Source: an uncultured Spongiibacteraceae bacterium
Lineage (GTDB): Bacteria; Pseudomonadota; Gammaproteobacteria; Pseudomonadales; CAMLJR01
Direction: 5' to 3'
Assembly (NCBI GenBank): GCA_946480345.1
Contig: CAMLJR010000108.1
Coordinates: forward strand, 1-10,539
Length of the DNA stretch: 10,539 bases
Under the pieces are notes generated by a model. It was not told the origin of the DNA. It saw only the letters and a list, made by a program, of their open reading frames with translations, and searched no databases. Both the position numbers and the translations under genes were made by a program. This document shows, piece after piece, positions 1 through 7,826 of the stretch. Positions within the stretch are counted from its first letter, which is position 1. Each line of letters begins with the position of its first letter.

Positions 1-77
1 TGGTCGGGCATGAAGGATTTGAACCTTCGACCCCTACGTCCCGAACGTAGTGCGCTACCGGACTGCGCTAATGCCCG
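1..77 (-). tRNA. tRNA-Pro (anticodon CGG)
   Basis: This is a complete 77-nt tRNA read on the minus strand, with CCA encoded at positions 3-1. The acceptor stem CGGGCAT/ATGCCCG, the GCGC D-stem, the anticodon stem CTACG/CGTAG with loop TTCGGGA, and the T-stem GAAGG/CCTTC with loop TTCAAAT all pair without mismatch. The anticodon is CGG (positions 43-41), so it reads the proline codon CCG. The first base pair C-G and the anticodon arm are typical of bacterial proline tRNAs. Confidence 0.97.
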
Positions 78-116
78 AAAATCTTGCTGCTGCCGGGGCT
101 ACCGGCGAGGCGCGCA

Positions 117-122
117 ACTATA
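117..122 (-). promoter_or_regulatory. Possible -10 box for the tRNA-Pro gene
   Basis: The minus strand reads TATAGT about 40 bases ahead of the tRNA, followed at once by the GC-only run GCGCGCC. A GC-rich discriminator just after the -10 box is a known mark of stable-RNA promoters under stringent control. No good -35 box lies 16-18 bases upstream, so the site is weak. The tRNA could instead be made by readthrough from the DUF3094 gene. Confidence 0.3.
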
Positions 123-162
123 CCAAAACGATTTACAGTTCGCCTAGTTTGTTTGCAGGCTT

Positions 163-351
163 TTACCAGGTAATCCCGGCGCTATAGGCAATCCATTTAC
201 TCAACGCCAACAACGCTATCGTCACGACGTTCAACATGATCATCATGTACAGCGGACGAAACGGTTTACGCTCGACATCGTTGTAGCCTGTGCGTAAATA
301 TTCATCGACCCGCGCCTGATCCTCGGGATACAGCTTGCGCTCTTCACTCAT
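163..351 (-). CDS. DUF3094 family small membrane protein
   Basis: The gene encodes a 62-residue protein of unknown function. The N-terminal half is polar and charged and contains the phrase YPEDQARVDEYL followed by VERKPFRP, which I recognise as the conserved core of the DUF3094 family of Pseudomonas and relatives. Residues about 34-56 form one hydrophobic segment, so it is probably a single-pass inner-membrane protein with a short cytoplasmic head. The ATG start has a good ribosome binding site (GAGG about 8 bases upstream), and its A is shared with a TAA stop of a short upstream frame (TAATG). It follows the acyl-CoA dehydrogenase gene by 79 bases on the same strand. The family assignment is from memory of the motif; nothing in the sequence reveals a function. 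Confidence 0.85.
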   Translation of the reverse strand: MSEERKLYPEDQARVDEYLRTGYNDVERKPFRPLYMMIMLNVVTIALLALSKWIAYSAGITW

Positions 352-434
352 TATTTTTCCTCGTAATACATCACCAGATTCGGGTCGGCTTCCGCGAAAG
401 TGCTGGCAATTATTTCACAACACCGCCCTCTCAA
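351..434 (-). CDS. Possible 27-residue micro-ORF between two genes
   Basis: A short open frame fills exactly the gap between the acyl-CoA dehydrogenase and DUF3094 genes. Its candidate TTG start overlaps the dehydrogenase stop (TTGA), and its TAA stop overlaps the DUF3094 start (TAATG). The product would end in FAEADPNLVMYYEEK, which reads like real protein rather than random translation. There is no clear ribosome binding site, the start is TTG, and the length is too short to judge. It could be a translational-coupling leader, the remnant of a lost gene, or chance. Confidence 0.2.
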   Translation of the reverse strand: MRGRCCEIIASTFAEADPNLVMYYEEK

Positions 435-2224
435 CCGAATTGCTCGGCGGCCAGCCCCATAATCGATGTCGGCCCCGCCAAAATCGATTTCGCCAATGCA
501 TCAACCTGCGGCAGACAATGCTGCATGAAGAATCGCGCGGTATGTACTTTGGCGCGATAAAAGTCAGCGTCGGCACCGTCGGTGTTTTGCAGCGCGATCT
601 GCGCGGCGCGTGCCCATAAGTACGCATACATGGTATGGCCGAACAGGTGCAGATATTCGACCGCCGCCGCGCCGACAGCGTTTGAGTCCTGCTGCGCCTG
701 CTCGATGATTTTGAACGTAGTCGTTTCAAGCGTTTGCACGGCAGCCCGCAATGGCGCGATGAATTCGGCCATGTCAGGGGTGCTCGCCTGTTCACAGAAC
801 TCGGTGATTTCAGCGCGAATGCTCATCAGATCGCGGCCGCCATTGGCGAGCACGCGGCGACCGATGAAATCCATCGCCTGAATGCCATTGGTACCTTCGT
901 AAATTTGCGCAATACGCGCATCGCGTACCAGTTGCTCCATGCCCCATTCGCGCACGTAACCGTGGCCGCCGAATACCTGCTGACCCAACACGCAGGTTTC
1001 AAAACCCTTATCGGTAAGGAAGGCCTTAACCACCGGTGTCAGCAACGCAACACGGCTTTCCGCACGCTGCTGCGCTTCGCCATCGCCGAATTTCGCGGTA
1101 TCGAGCTGCATGCCGACGTACGCGGCGAAGGCGCGACCGCCTTCGGTGTAGGCTTTCTGCATCAGCAGCATGCGGCGTACGTCCGGGTGAACGATGATCG
1201 GATCGGCCGCATTTTTGCTGCCGGGTGCGCGCCCCTGCAGCCGCTCGCGCGCATATTTCAATGCCCCCTGCCACGCGCGCTCGCCACAGCCAAGCCCTTG
1301 CAGACCGACGCCGAGGCGCTCGTAATTCATCATCGTGAACATATACGCGAGGCCCTGATGCGGCTCGCCGATCAGATACCCCTCGGCGCCGTCGAAATTC
1401 ATCACGCATGTTGGCGACGCATGAATACCCATCTTGTGCTCGACCGACCCGCAACGCACCGCGTTGCGCGCGCCGAGCGTGCCGTTCTCGTCGTGCAGAA
1501 ATTTCGGCACGATGAACAGTGAAATGCCTTTGGTGCCGGGGGGCGCGTCGGGCAATTTTGCGAGCACCAGATAGATGAGGTTGTCGGTCAGATCCTGCTC
1601 GCCGCCGGTGATGAAAATTTTGGTGCCGGTCAGCACATAACTGCCGCCCGCCTTCGGTTCAATCCTATCCACCTGCGGTTCGGCGCGAGTGCGGATGATG
1701 CCGAGATCGGAGCCGGCGTGCGACTCGGTCAGACACATCACGCCCGCCCACTCGCCGCTGTAAAGACGCGGCAGATACATCTGCTTTTGCTGCTCGCTGG
1801 CGTGCGCGTGGATCGCTAATGTCGAACCGACGGAAAGACCGGGGAATAGTGCAAAAGACACGTTGGCCGAGCTAATCATCTCCTCGCACATCAGGCTCAA
1901 CAGCTTCGGCATGCCCTGCCCACCATACTCGGGATCGCCGGCCAACCCCATCCAGCCGCCTTCGGCGTAGGTACGAAACGCCTCCTTGAATCCCTTCGGA
2001 GTGGTCACCACCCCGTCGTGGTAGTGAATGCCTTCTTCATCCGCACTCAGGTTGAGTGGCGCAAGAACTTCCGAGGCGATCTTCGCCGACTCTTCGAGTA
2101 CCGCATCGGCGAGTTCGCGCGTCACTTCGGCGGTGCGCGGGTAGCGCGCCCATAGTGCCTCGGCGTCGAACATCTCGAACAGAACGAAACGCATATCGCG
2201 CAACGGGGCGGCGTAATCCGGCAT
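431..2224 (-). CDS. Acyl-CoA dehydrogenase, long form with AidB-like C-terminal domain
   Basis: The 597-residue flavoprotein would oxidise an acyl-CoA to the 2-enoyl-CoA. Residues 1-35 match the short N-terminal extension seen in this subfamily (YAAPLRDMRFVLFEMFDAE). Residues about 36-460 form the ACAD core, with the FAD/substrate motif CLTESHAGSDLG (164-175), TKIFITGGEQ (201-210) and the YEGTNGIQ motif carrying the probable catalytic Glu443. Residues about 465-595 are the extra helical C-terminal domain that makes these proteins near 600 residues instead of about 380. Database entries often call the subfamily DmdC-like (3-methylmercaptopropionyl-CoA dehydrogenase), but substrate cannot be told from sequence and a medium- or long-chain acyl-CoA is just as likely. 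The ATG has a strong AAGGAG site 7 bases upstream. In Pseudomonas, acyl-CoA dehydrogenase genes also follow bioD, so this neighbourhood is conserved. Confidence 0.95.
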   Translation of the reverse strand: MPDYAAPLRDMRFVLFEMFDAEALWARYPRTAEVTRELADAVLEESAKIASEVLAPLNLSADEEGIHYHDGVVTTPKGFKEAFRTYAEGGWMGLAGDPEYGGQGMPKLLSLMCEEMISSANVSFALFPGLSVGSTLAIHAHASEQQKQMYLPRLYSGEWAGVMCLTESHAGSDLGIIRTRAEPQVDRIEPKAGGSYVLTGTKIFITGGEQDLTDNLIYLVLAKLPDAPPGTKGISLFIVPKFLHDENGTLGARNAVRCGSVEHKMGIHASPTCVMNFDGAEGYLIGEPHQGLAYMFTMMNYERLGVGLQGLGCGERAWQGALKYARERLQGRAPGSKNAADPIIVHPDVRRMLLMQKAYTEGGRAFAAYVGMQLDTAKFGDGEAQQRAESRVALLTPVVKAFLTDKGFETCVLGQQVFGGHGYVREWGMEQLVRDARIAQIYEGTNGIQAMDFIGRRVLANGGRDLMSIRAEITEFCEQASTPDMAEFIAPLRAAVQTLETTTFKIIEQAQQDSNAVGAAAVEYLHLFGHTMYAYLWARAAQIALQNTDGADADFYRAKVHTARFFMQHCLPQVDALAKSILAGPTSIMGLAAEQFG

Positions 2225-2335
2225 CGCAAACTCCTTACCTCAGGTTTGATAATCGCGCGAAAGATCGGCGCACTGAACAGGATTGAAACGGCTTAAGGAT
2301 ACGCGCTAGCGAAACGTCGATGCCACCGGTGTAAA

Positions 2336-2773
2336 TCAGGTTTCCTGATCGAGCAGCAAACCGGGGGAGAGACGTTGCTGGGTAACTTGCTGGAATTGAT
2401 CGAGGGCTTTAGCGGCGGTAGTCGCAGGTTGGCTCGCACTGTCCACGCTCATCGCCACCGGTCGCAGGGTGGCGCTCAGCGGAATGGTGTCGAGCAAATC
2501 GGCTACCGGGGTTTCCGATGAGTCGGCCGACTGCTGTTCGGGCTGGCCGCCATCGGCACTGTTATTTGAATCGGGATCGCCTTCTCCACCGATCGCACCC
2601 ACGCGCTGACCGAGTCGCTCGCGTAAACGATCCGACTCGCCTGTCTCTTCGACTGGCGGCAGGGTCTGGTCCTTGCTATCGGAAGATTCGAGCCCGACTG
2701 CCGGCTTGCTATGCGGACTAAACGGGGAAACGGGTTGAAAAGGCTGCGCCGCGCCGATGCCTGAGCTGTTCAT
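2336..2773 (-). CDS. Hypothetical disordered protein downstream of the biotin genes
   Basis: I do not recognise this 145-residue protein. It is rich in Ser, Pro, Gln, Asp and Glu, has no membrane segment or signal peptide, and looks mostly disordered. Residues about 25-85 are acidic and low in complexity. The last third (LLDTIPLSATLRP, then KALDQFQQVTQQR) could form a helix. It starts 16 bases after the stop of the 76-residue gene on the same strand, so the two are probably cotranscribed. The frame is open over its full length and the next gene begins 111 bases further on. It could act with the 76-residue protein; the sequence does not say how. Confidence 0.65.
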   Translation of the reverse strand: MNSSGIGAAQPFQPVSPFSPHSKPAVGLESSDSKDQTLPPVEETGESDRLRERLGQRVGAIGGEGDPDSNNSADGGQPEQQSADSSETPVADLLDTIPLSATLRPVAMSVDSASQPATTAAKALDQFQQVTQQRLSPGLLLDQET

Positions 2774-2789
2774 CGCGCGGCCATGTGAA

Positions 2790-3020
2790 TCAGGCTCTGA
2801 TATCGATCAGAGTGCCCATCATTTCATCGGCGGATTTGATCACGGCGGCAGAGGCCTTGACCTGTTGTTCGCTGATTTTCAGATCGACAATCGGGGTAAG
2901 CAGATCGCCGTTTTGATCGGTCGTGCCGGCGCGGGCAATGTCGCCGGCCGCTTGATTGACGCGACTGATGCCGGCTTGCACACCTTGGACGCCGGCGGAA
3001 AGTACCGAATTAACGCTCAT
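2790..3020 (-). CDS. Small protein resembling the C-terminal helix of flagellar rod/hook proteins
   Basis: The 76-residue product has an N-terminal amphipathic stretch (about 1-30) and a C-terminal part, VDLKISEQQVKASAAVIKSA followed by DEMMGTLIDI (46-75). That part closely resembles the last helix of flagellar axial proteins such as FlgG, FlgF and FlgC, where a similar VIKTADEMLGTLLDI-type ending packs into the rod core. The remaining rod-protein domains are absent, so this is a stand-alone helix, not a truncated rod gene. From memory, a protein of the same size sits after bioD in Pseudomonas aeruginosa (PA0505), so the association is conserved. The ATG has an AGG-type ribosome binding site about 8 bases upstream. 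It lies 78 bases beyond bioD and may be the end of the biotin transcript or have its own promoter. Function unknown. Confidence 0.85.
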   Translation of the reverse strand: MSVNSVLSAGVQGVQAGISRVNQAAGDIARAGTTDQNGDLLTPIVDLKISEQQVKASAAVIKSADEMMGTLIDIRA

Positions 3021-3098
3021 ATCGACCTCGAAAAAAACTTAACGCTGTGCACAATTTAAGCAGCCGCATCGCATAAATGCCATAACCGCTCGTCAGCT

Positions 3099-3791
3099 TT
3101 ATATCTTTTGCGCGATCAACGGCATGCAGTTGAGATAAACGGCCGCATTTTCAGGCGTGGCTGCGTCGAGATACGGCACTTCACCGAGGCATGGCGCGCG
3201 CAGGAATTGCTTGAGCGTCGCGACGTTTTCGTCGTAGCAGCTCATCGTCGGCCCACATTGATTGGCCACCCACCCTGCCAAATGGCGGCCATCGCGAACG
3301 ATGGCCTCAGCGGTGAGCAATGCGTGATTAATACAGCCGAGCCGCATTCCCACCACCATGATCACCGGCACGCCCAACTCCGCCGGTAGCCGCGATAGCA
3401 ACTCGCGTTCACTGAGTGGTACGCGCCAGCCACCGGCGCCTTCGATCAGCGTCAAATCCGCGCGCTGCAACAACACGCCGCGACAAATTCCGGCCAGACG
3501 CGAGGCGCTCAATTTAACGCCCGCCTGCTGTGCGGCGATATGCGGCGCGATTGCCGGCTCGAATGCGATCGGATTGATTTGTTCGTAAGGCAGTTGCAAC
3601 GACATTGTGCGCTGCAACAACAACGCATCGGCGTTGCGCAAACCCTCGGGCGTACGCTCGCAACCGGCCGCAACCGGCTTGATCGCTGCGGTGCTGAATC
3701 CTTTTGCGTTCGCCGCGGCAAGCAGGCCGGCGGCAATCACTGTTTTACCGACATCTGTATCCGTGCCGGTGACGAAATATGCGTTAGCCAT
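3099..3791 (-). CDS. bioD: Dethiobiotin synthetase
   Basis: BioD closes the ureido ring of dethiobiotin from 7,8-diaminopelargonic acid, CO2 and ATP in the cytoplasm. The 230-residue product carries the P-loop GTDTDVGKT (residues 9-17, Lys16), the AIKPVAAGCE motif with Lys38 (Lys37 in E. coli) and EGAGGW (117-122), which are the family's nucleotide and substrate contacts. I chose the ATG at 3791: the protein then begins MANAYFVTGTDTD, in register with the Pseudomonas protein, whereas the longer frame starts at a TTG at 3800. No good ribosome binding site precedes the ATG, so translation probably depends on ribosomes finishing bioHC, whose stop lies 12 bases upstream. BioA, which makes its substrate, is not in this window. 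Confidence 0.97.
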   Translation of the reverse strand: MANAYFVTGTDTDVGKTVIAAGLLAAANAKGFSTAAIKPVAAGCERTPEGLRNADALLLQRTMSLQLPYEQINPIAFEPAIAPHIAAQQAGVKLSASRLAGICRGVLLQRADLTLIEGAGGWRVPLSERELLSRLPAELGVPVIMVVGMRLGCINHALLTAEAIVRDGRHLAGWVANQCGPTMSCYDENVATLKQFLRAPCLGEVPYLDAATPENAAVYLNCMPLIAQKI

Positions 3792-3803
3792 TGTTTTCAA
3801 TCA

Positions 3804-5423
3804 TCAGAATGCGCCCTCACTCTTCGAACATTCTTTGCCGAGTCGCAGATACCAGACCTGATAAGTCGCTGGCAGAAAACCTTCGGTATCGCGCTGCGTT
3901 TCGTAGGCGGCGCTGAACCGCTGCAAACGTGCGCGCGAGGTCAATCCATCGGGACGCCCGCTATTCACGTTATGCGCGCCGATCGATTTCAATTCGCGCG
4001 TCAGCTCGCGCAATTCGCGATAGCGCAGCATGATATTTTCCTCGCGCCACGACTGCACTGTTAGACCGGCACGCGCCACTGCGGCATTGAGTTGCTCGCG
4101 CGCGATAAATCCATTCACATGCACACGATCGTCCGCTTGCTGCCATGCATTGCGTAATTCGTGCAACGTGTGCGGGCCGAGTGTTGCGATATACGCGCTG
4201 CCGCCGTCGCGCAACACGCGTGCGATTTCGATAAATGCAGCGCCCGGATTTTCGCTCCATTGCAACGCGAGGCTGGAAAATATCGTGTCGATCGACGCAC
4301 CGGCGAGCGGCAGATTTTCCGCATCGCCACACAACCACGTTAAATTTTCATCGACATGATGCACACGCGCATACCGCAACATGCCTTCGGCGAGATCGAG
4401 CGCAACTACTGCATGACTTTTAGCAAGCTGCGCACTGATCCCGCCGGTGCCGCACCCGATATCGAGCAGGGTTTTTGGCGTGGATAATTCCGTTTGTTGC
4501 GCAGTAAATTCACTTTGCCGCAGCAAATTATTCGCCACATCGCGCTGCAGTTGCGCGGCGTTATCGTAACTCGCCGCCGCATTGCCGAACGATTGCGCGA
4601 CCGCTCGCTTCGAGCGTTGCGCGAACGGAGCGCGCTGTAATAATCCCGCGCTCGACAACAAGCGATCAAGATGCTGCCAGCACAATTCCGCGTGACTGAC
4701 GAAAGGCAGATGCGCAGCACTGTCGAGCAAAACCGTCCAATGCTGCGGTGCGATATGCGAGATATTTTCTGCAACACTCGCCGGCACCAGCGCATCCGCG
4801 CTACCGAAAATATGCAGACCGGGAACGTTGCTATCGCGCAACTCATCGCGCACATCGAGTTGTGCGAGCAACCCCAAACCCCACGCCAGCGCTTCGCTGC
4901 TCGCTTTCGTTTCTACAGCACGCAACCAACGCAGTAAATCGCGTTCGGCATCGCTACCGCGCGTTTGCAGCATGAGAAAGCGGCGCAATGTCGCTGCCGG
5001 ATTGTGTTCGAGCTGCGTTTGAAATTCTGTAAATGTTGTGCGCGACATCGCGCTCAACCAATCGGCGCGTTCGACGAAACACGGATTACTCGCAACCGTC
5101 ATCAGCGCAGCGCAACGCTCAGGAAAACGTGCAGTAAATTTAGTGGCGATTGCACCCCCAAGCGACCAACCGAGCAACGCTGAATTGAGCGGAACGTAAT
5201 GCGCGAGCTGATCGAGTAAAGCATCGATGCGTAATTGCGATTGCGGCGGCGAACGACCAAAGCCAGGCAAATCGAGCAACGTGACATTGCAGCGTCTGCG
5301 CAATAACGGCAACCAGTCGCGAAAAACCTCCGACGACATTCCCCACCCGTGGAGCAGCACCAATTCCGGCGCGGTGGCGCTCGCCATCTGCGACGGTAAT
5401 CGTTCGCAATACCATGACTTCAT
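3804..5423 (-). CDS. bioHC: Bifunctional BioH esterase / BioC methyltransferase fusion
   Basis: One uninterrupted 539-residue frame joins two biotin enzymes. Residues 1 to about 260 are BioH, an alpha/beta hydrolase that cleaves the methyl ester of pimeloyl-ACP. It has LVLLHGWGM, the nucleophile elbow GWSLGG (Ser87), Asp210 in FGSAD and His238 in AAHLP, lining up with the E. coli triad Ser82/Asp207/His235. Residues about 270-539 are BioC, the SAM-dependent malonyl-ACP methyltransferase, with motif [11 protein letters not shown] (319-328), ALDLAEGML (341-349), SLALQW (384-389) and the BioC-specific [11 protein letters not shown] region (477-487). The junction (about 260-270, near base 4630) has no stop, no internal Met start for BioC and only a short linker. 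The start codon overlaps the bioF stop (ATGA), implying translational coupling. Such BioHC fusions are known from Saccharophagus and Teredinibacter (from memory). Both sets of catalytic residues appear intact. Confidence 0.96.
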   Translation of the reverse strand: MKSWYCERLPSQMASATAPELVLLHGWGMSSEVFRDWLPLLRRRCNVTLLDLPGFGRSPPQSQLRIDALLDQLAHYVPLNSALLGWSLGGAIATKFTARFPERCAALMTVASNPCFVERADWLSAMSRTTFTEFQTQLEHNPAATLRRFLMLQTRGSDAERDLLRWLRAVETKASSEALAWGLGLLAQLDVRDELRDSNVPGLHIFGSADALVPASVAENISHIAPQHWTVLLDSAAHLPFVSHAELCWQHLDRLLSSAGLLQRAPFAQRSKRAVAQSFGNAAASYDNAAQLQRDVANNLLRQSEFTAQQTELSTPKTLLDIGCGTGGISAQLAKSHAVVALDLAEGMLRYARVHHVDENLTWLCGDAENLPLAGASIDTIFSSLALQWSENPGAAFIEIARVLRDGGSAYIATLGPHTLHELRNAWQQADDRVHVNGFIAREQLNAAVARAGLTVQSWREENIMLRYRELRELTRELKSIGAHNVNSGRPDGLTSRARLQRFSAAYETQRDTEGFLPATYQVWYLRLGKECSKSEGAF

Positions 5424-6604
5424 TGCGGCTTCTGCACGTGTGCCAGCGCATCGAGCAATTGCTCGATTTGTTTTTCGCTATGCGCCGCGCTCAAGGTAAT
5501 GCGCAAGCGCGAGGAATTTGCCGGCACCGTCGGCGGGCGAATTGCACTGATCCAAAACCCGCGCTCCGCCAGCGCATTGCTCCAACGCATTGCCTCGTCC
5601 GCCGCACCGATCAGCAGCGGCTGAATCGCCGTGTTAGATGAAAACAATCGCAATCCGATCTGCTCGGCGCCGCGACGAAATTGCGCAATTAAATCCTGCA
5701 AATGTTCACGTCGCCACGTTTCGCGCTGAACGATTTCCAAACTTTTCGATGTTGCTGCCGCGACTGCCGGCGGTAACGCTGTCGTGTAAATATACGTGCG
5801 CGAAAATTGGATCAGCGTTTCAATCAGCGCTTCACTGCCGGCAACAAATGCGCCGAATGTGCCGAATGCTTTGCCGAGCGTGCCCATCAAAATCGGCAAT
5901 TGATTGATGTCTAGGCCGAAATGCTCAGCACAGCCGCCACCGTTTTTTCCGAGCACGCCGATGCCGTGTGCATCATCAACCATCAACCAGGCATTATGCT
6001 TTTGCGCGAGCTGCGCCAATTCCGGCAATGGTGCGCAGTCGCCGTCCATGCTGAACACGCCGTCTACGGCAATTAATTTTCTTCCGTCGCCCTCATCTGC
6101 TTGGGTGCGCGCCAATCGTGTTTCTAGATTGTCGATATCGTTATGCAAAAAACGCTGGAAACGTGCGCCGCTGAGCAAACCCGCATCAAGCAGCGAAGCA
6201 TGATTTAGCTTGTCTTCAAAAATATGATCGCCATTACCGAGCAACGCATTGATCACACCGAGATTCGCCATGTAGCCGGTCGAAAATAACAAGGCGCGCG
6301 GCCGGCCGGTGAATTCGGCGAGCTGTTCTTCAAGACGATGATGTAACGCGCTGTGGCCGCAAACCAAATGCGACGCGCCGCTGCCGACGCCGAATTCATC
6401 AGCGGCATTTTTAAATGCGGACACAATATCGGGATGATTGGCGAGGCCGAGATAATCGTTATTGCAGAAATTCAGATAGCGTTTGCCGTCGACAATCACT
6501 TCAGCGCCTTGCGCGCTGTCGATTACCTTGCGCATGCGATAAAGATTTTGCTCGCGACGCTCGTTGAGAGCGGATTGCAAAACGTCGTCGATCGACATGC
6601 TCAT
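5420..6604 (-). CDS. bioF: 8-amino-7-oxononanoate synthase
   Basis: BioF is a PLP enzyme that condenses pimeloyl-ACP (or pimeloyl-CoA) with L-alanine to give 8-amino-7-oxononanoate (KAPA). The 394-residue protein has the usual length and the family landmarks: the [14 protein letters not shown] entry motif (45-58), His135 in KLNHASLLD stacking on PLP, Asp210 and His213 in VDDAHGIG, and the PLP lysine Lys245 in [11 protein letters not shown]. Two ATG codons are close together (6604 and 6598); the first is reported, the second is equally possible, and neither has a strong ribosome binding site. It overlaps bioHC by 4 bases. A 154-base gap holding a large palindromic element separates it from bioB upstream, so its expression may differ from that of bioB. 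Confidence 0.97.
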   Translation of the reverse strand: MSMSIDDVLQSALNERREQNLYRMRKVIDSAQGAEVIVDGKRYLNFCNNDYLGLANHPDIVSAFKNAADEFGVGSGASHLVCGHSALHHRLEEQLAEFTGRPRALLFSTGYMANLGVINALLGNGDHIFEDKLNHASLLDAGLLSGARFQRFLHNDIDNLETRLARTQADEGDGRKLIAVDGVFSMDGDCAPLPELAQLAQKHNAWLMVDDAHGIGVLGKNGGGCAEHFGLDINQLPILMGTLGKAFGTFGAFVAGSEALIETLIQFSRTYIYTTALPPAVAAATSKSLEIVQRETWRREHLQDLIAQFRRGAEQIGLRLFSSNTAIQPLLIGAADEAMRWSNALAERGFWISAIRPPTVPANSSRLRITLSAAHSEKQIEQLLDALAHVQKPQ

Positions 6605-6645
6605 CGCTCAACCGGAAATTGTTGGGAGTTCTCTCGGATTTGATC

Positions 6646-6750
6646 GGGTGACGCGGTTGTTGCATTCGGGACCGTCAGCGACACGGATGTCGCTGACGAG
6701 TTACATGGATGTACTTGCCACGTGTCTCGAATGCAACAATCGCGTCGCCC
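6646..6750. repeat. 105-base palindromic element with two internal hairpins
   Basis: Between bioF and bioB, 6646-6672 pairs with 6724-6750 over all 27 positions: 24 Watson-Crick and 3 G-U pairs when read as plus-strand RNA. Inside, CGTCAGCGACA (6673-6683) pairs perfectly with 6688-6698 around a CGGA loop, and TACAT (6702-6706) pairs with ATGTA (6709-6713) around GG. The result is a three-way-junction shape. It begins 8 bases after the bioB stop in the direction of bio transcription and ends 41 bases before bioF. There is no T-run, so it is not a classical intrinsic terminator. It looks like a dispersed intergenic palindrome (REP/MITE type) or a structured RNA; only one copy is visible here. 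Confidence 0.85.
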
Positions 6751-6758
6751 TCGCGCAA

Positions 6759-7826
6759 TTAATTTGCCGCAGCATCGTAAAAATATTTGTCGTTCTGCGA
6801 GCGTTCGATCTGCTCGTGCAACGCATGCTCGGTTTCATCCTCGCACTGCTCGATCGTGCGCTGCTCCGGCTTGATGCCAAGACGCGCAAACAATTCGAGA
6901 TCTTTATTCGCTTCGGGATTCGGCGTCGTCAGCAATTTCTCGCCGTAGAAAATCGAATTCGCACCGGCGAAATACGCAAGCGCGTGCATCTCTTCATTCA
7001 TCGCCTCGCGACCCGCCGACAAACGCACATGCGATTTCGGCATCAAAATGCGTGCGACCGCGAGCGTGCGAATGAAATCGAACGAATCGACATTCGCTTC
7101 TTCTGCCAGCGGCGTACCTTCGACTTTCACCAGCATATTGATCGGCACACTTTCCGGATGCTGCGGCAAATTCGCGAGCTGAATCAGCAGACCGGCGCGA
7201 TCGCGCACACTCTCGCCCATGCCGACGATACCGCCGCTGCACACATTGATGCCGGCGCTGCGCACATAATCGAGCGTTTCCAATCGATCCTGATATGTAC
7301 GCGTCGTGATGATCTCGCCGTAGTATTCAGGCGACGTATCGAGATTGTGGTTGTAGTAATCCAGACCGGCTTCTTTCAGCTCATGCGCCTGATCCGCATT
7401 CAACATGCCGAGCGTCATACACGTTTCGAGGCCCAGCTCCTTGACGCCGCGCACCATCGCCGTCACATACGGCATATCCTTCTTCTTCGGCGAACGCCAC
7501 GCTGCGCCCATGCAGAAACGCGTGCTGCCCTGCGCCTTCGCACGCGCGGCTTCCTCGATCACCTTCTGCACTTCCATCAACTTTTCCGGCTCAAGACCGG
7601 TGTCGTAACGATTCGACTGCGGACAGTATTTGCAATCTTCGGGGCAGGCGCCGGTCTTGATCGACAACAGCGTGCTCACCTGCACCGCATTCGGATCGAA
7701 ATGCTGGCGATGCACCGAGTGCGCGCGAAACAACAGATCGTTGAACGGCAACGCGAACAATGCTTCGACCTCCTGACGCGTCCAGTCGTGGCGCAGGCCG
7801 GTTTGTGCGTTGGCGAATGCATTCAT
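6759..7826 (-). CDS. bioB: Biotin synthase
   Basis: BioB is the radical SAM enzyme that inserts sulphur into dethiobiotin, the last step of biotin synthesis. The 355-residue protein has the [4Fe-4S]/SAM motif CPEDCKYC (Cys61, Cys65, Cys68). It also keeps the [2Fe-2S] ligands Cys105 ([10 protein letters not shown]), Cys136 (GLETCMTLG), Cys196 (INVCSGGI) and Arg268 (HVRLSAGR), corresponding to E. coli Cys97, Cys128, Cys188 and Arg260. The N-terminal [20 protein letters not shown] block and the C-terminal FYGEKLLTT block are typical. The frame stays open to 7916, but the start is placed at the ATG at 7826: AGGA lies 8 bases upstream, the length then fits the family, and the promoter at 7882-7909 would otherwise be inside the gene. 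It is first in the biotin operon and divergent from comF. Confidence 0.98.
   Translation of the reverse strand: MNAFANAQTGLRHDWTRQEVEALFALPFNDLLFRAHSVHRQHFDPNAVQVSTLLSIKTGACPEDCKYCPQSNRYDTGLEPEKLMEVQKVIEEAARAKAQGSTRFCMGAAWRSPKKKDMPYVTAMVRGVKELGLETCMTLGMLNADQAHELKEAGLDYYNHNLDTSPEYYGEIITTRTYQDRLETLDYVRSAGINVCSGGIVGMGESVRDRAGLLIQLANLPQHPESVPINMLVKVEGTPLAEEANVDSFDFIRTLAVARILMPKSHVRLSAGREAMNEEMHALAYFAGANSIFYGEKLLTTPNPEANKDLELFARLGIKPEQRTIEQCEDETEHALHEQIERSQNDKYFYDAAAN

Noticed and set aside
92..106. A GCCGG/CCGGC hairpin between the tRNA and DUF3094.
   Set aside because: Only 5 bp with no T-run; too weak to call a terminator.
734..1522. A 262-codon plus-strand frame opposite the acyl-CoA dehydrogenase.
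   Set aside because: It mirrors a strongly supported dehydrogenase gene and has no ribosome binding site or domain.
3021..3098. A flagellar sigma-28 or a sigma-54 promoter upstream of the rod-like 76-residue gene.
   Set aside because: TTAAGTTT and GTCGATAT resemble sigma-28 boxes but are only 8 bases apart instead of about 11 and would give a leaderless message; TGGCATTTATGCG has the wrong spacing for sigma-54.
6646..6750. An integron attC site or a classical intrinsic terminator.
   Set aside because: The outer ends lack the GTTRRRY/RYYYAAC core sites of attC, and neither strand has a T-run after the stem.
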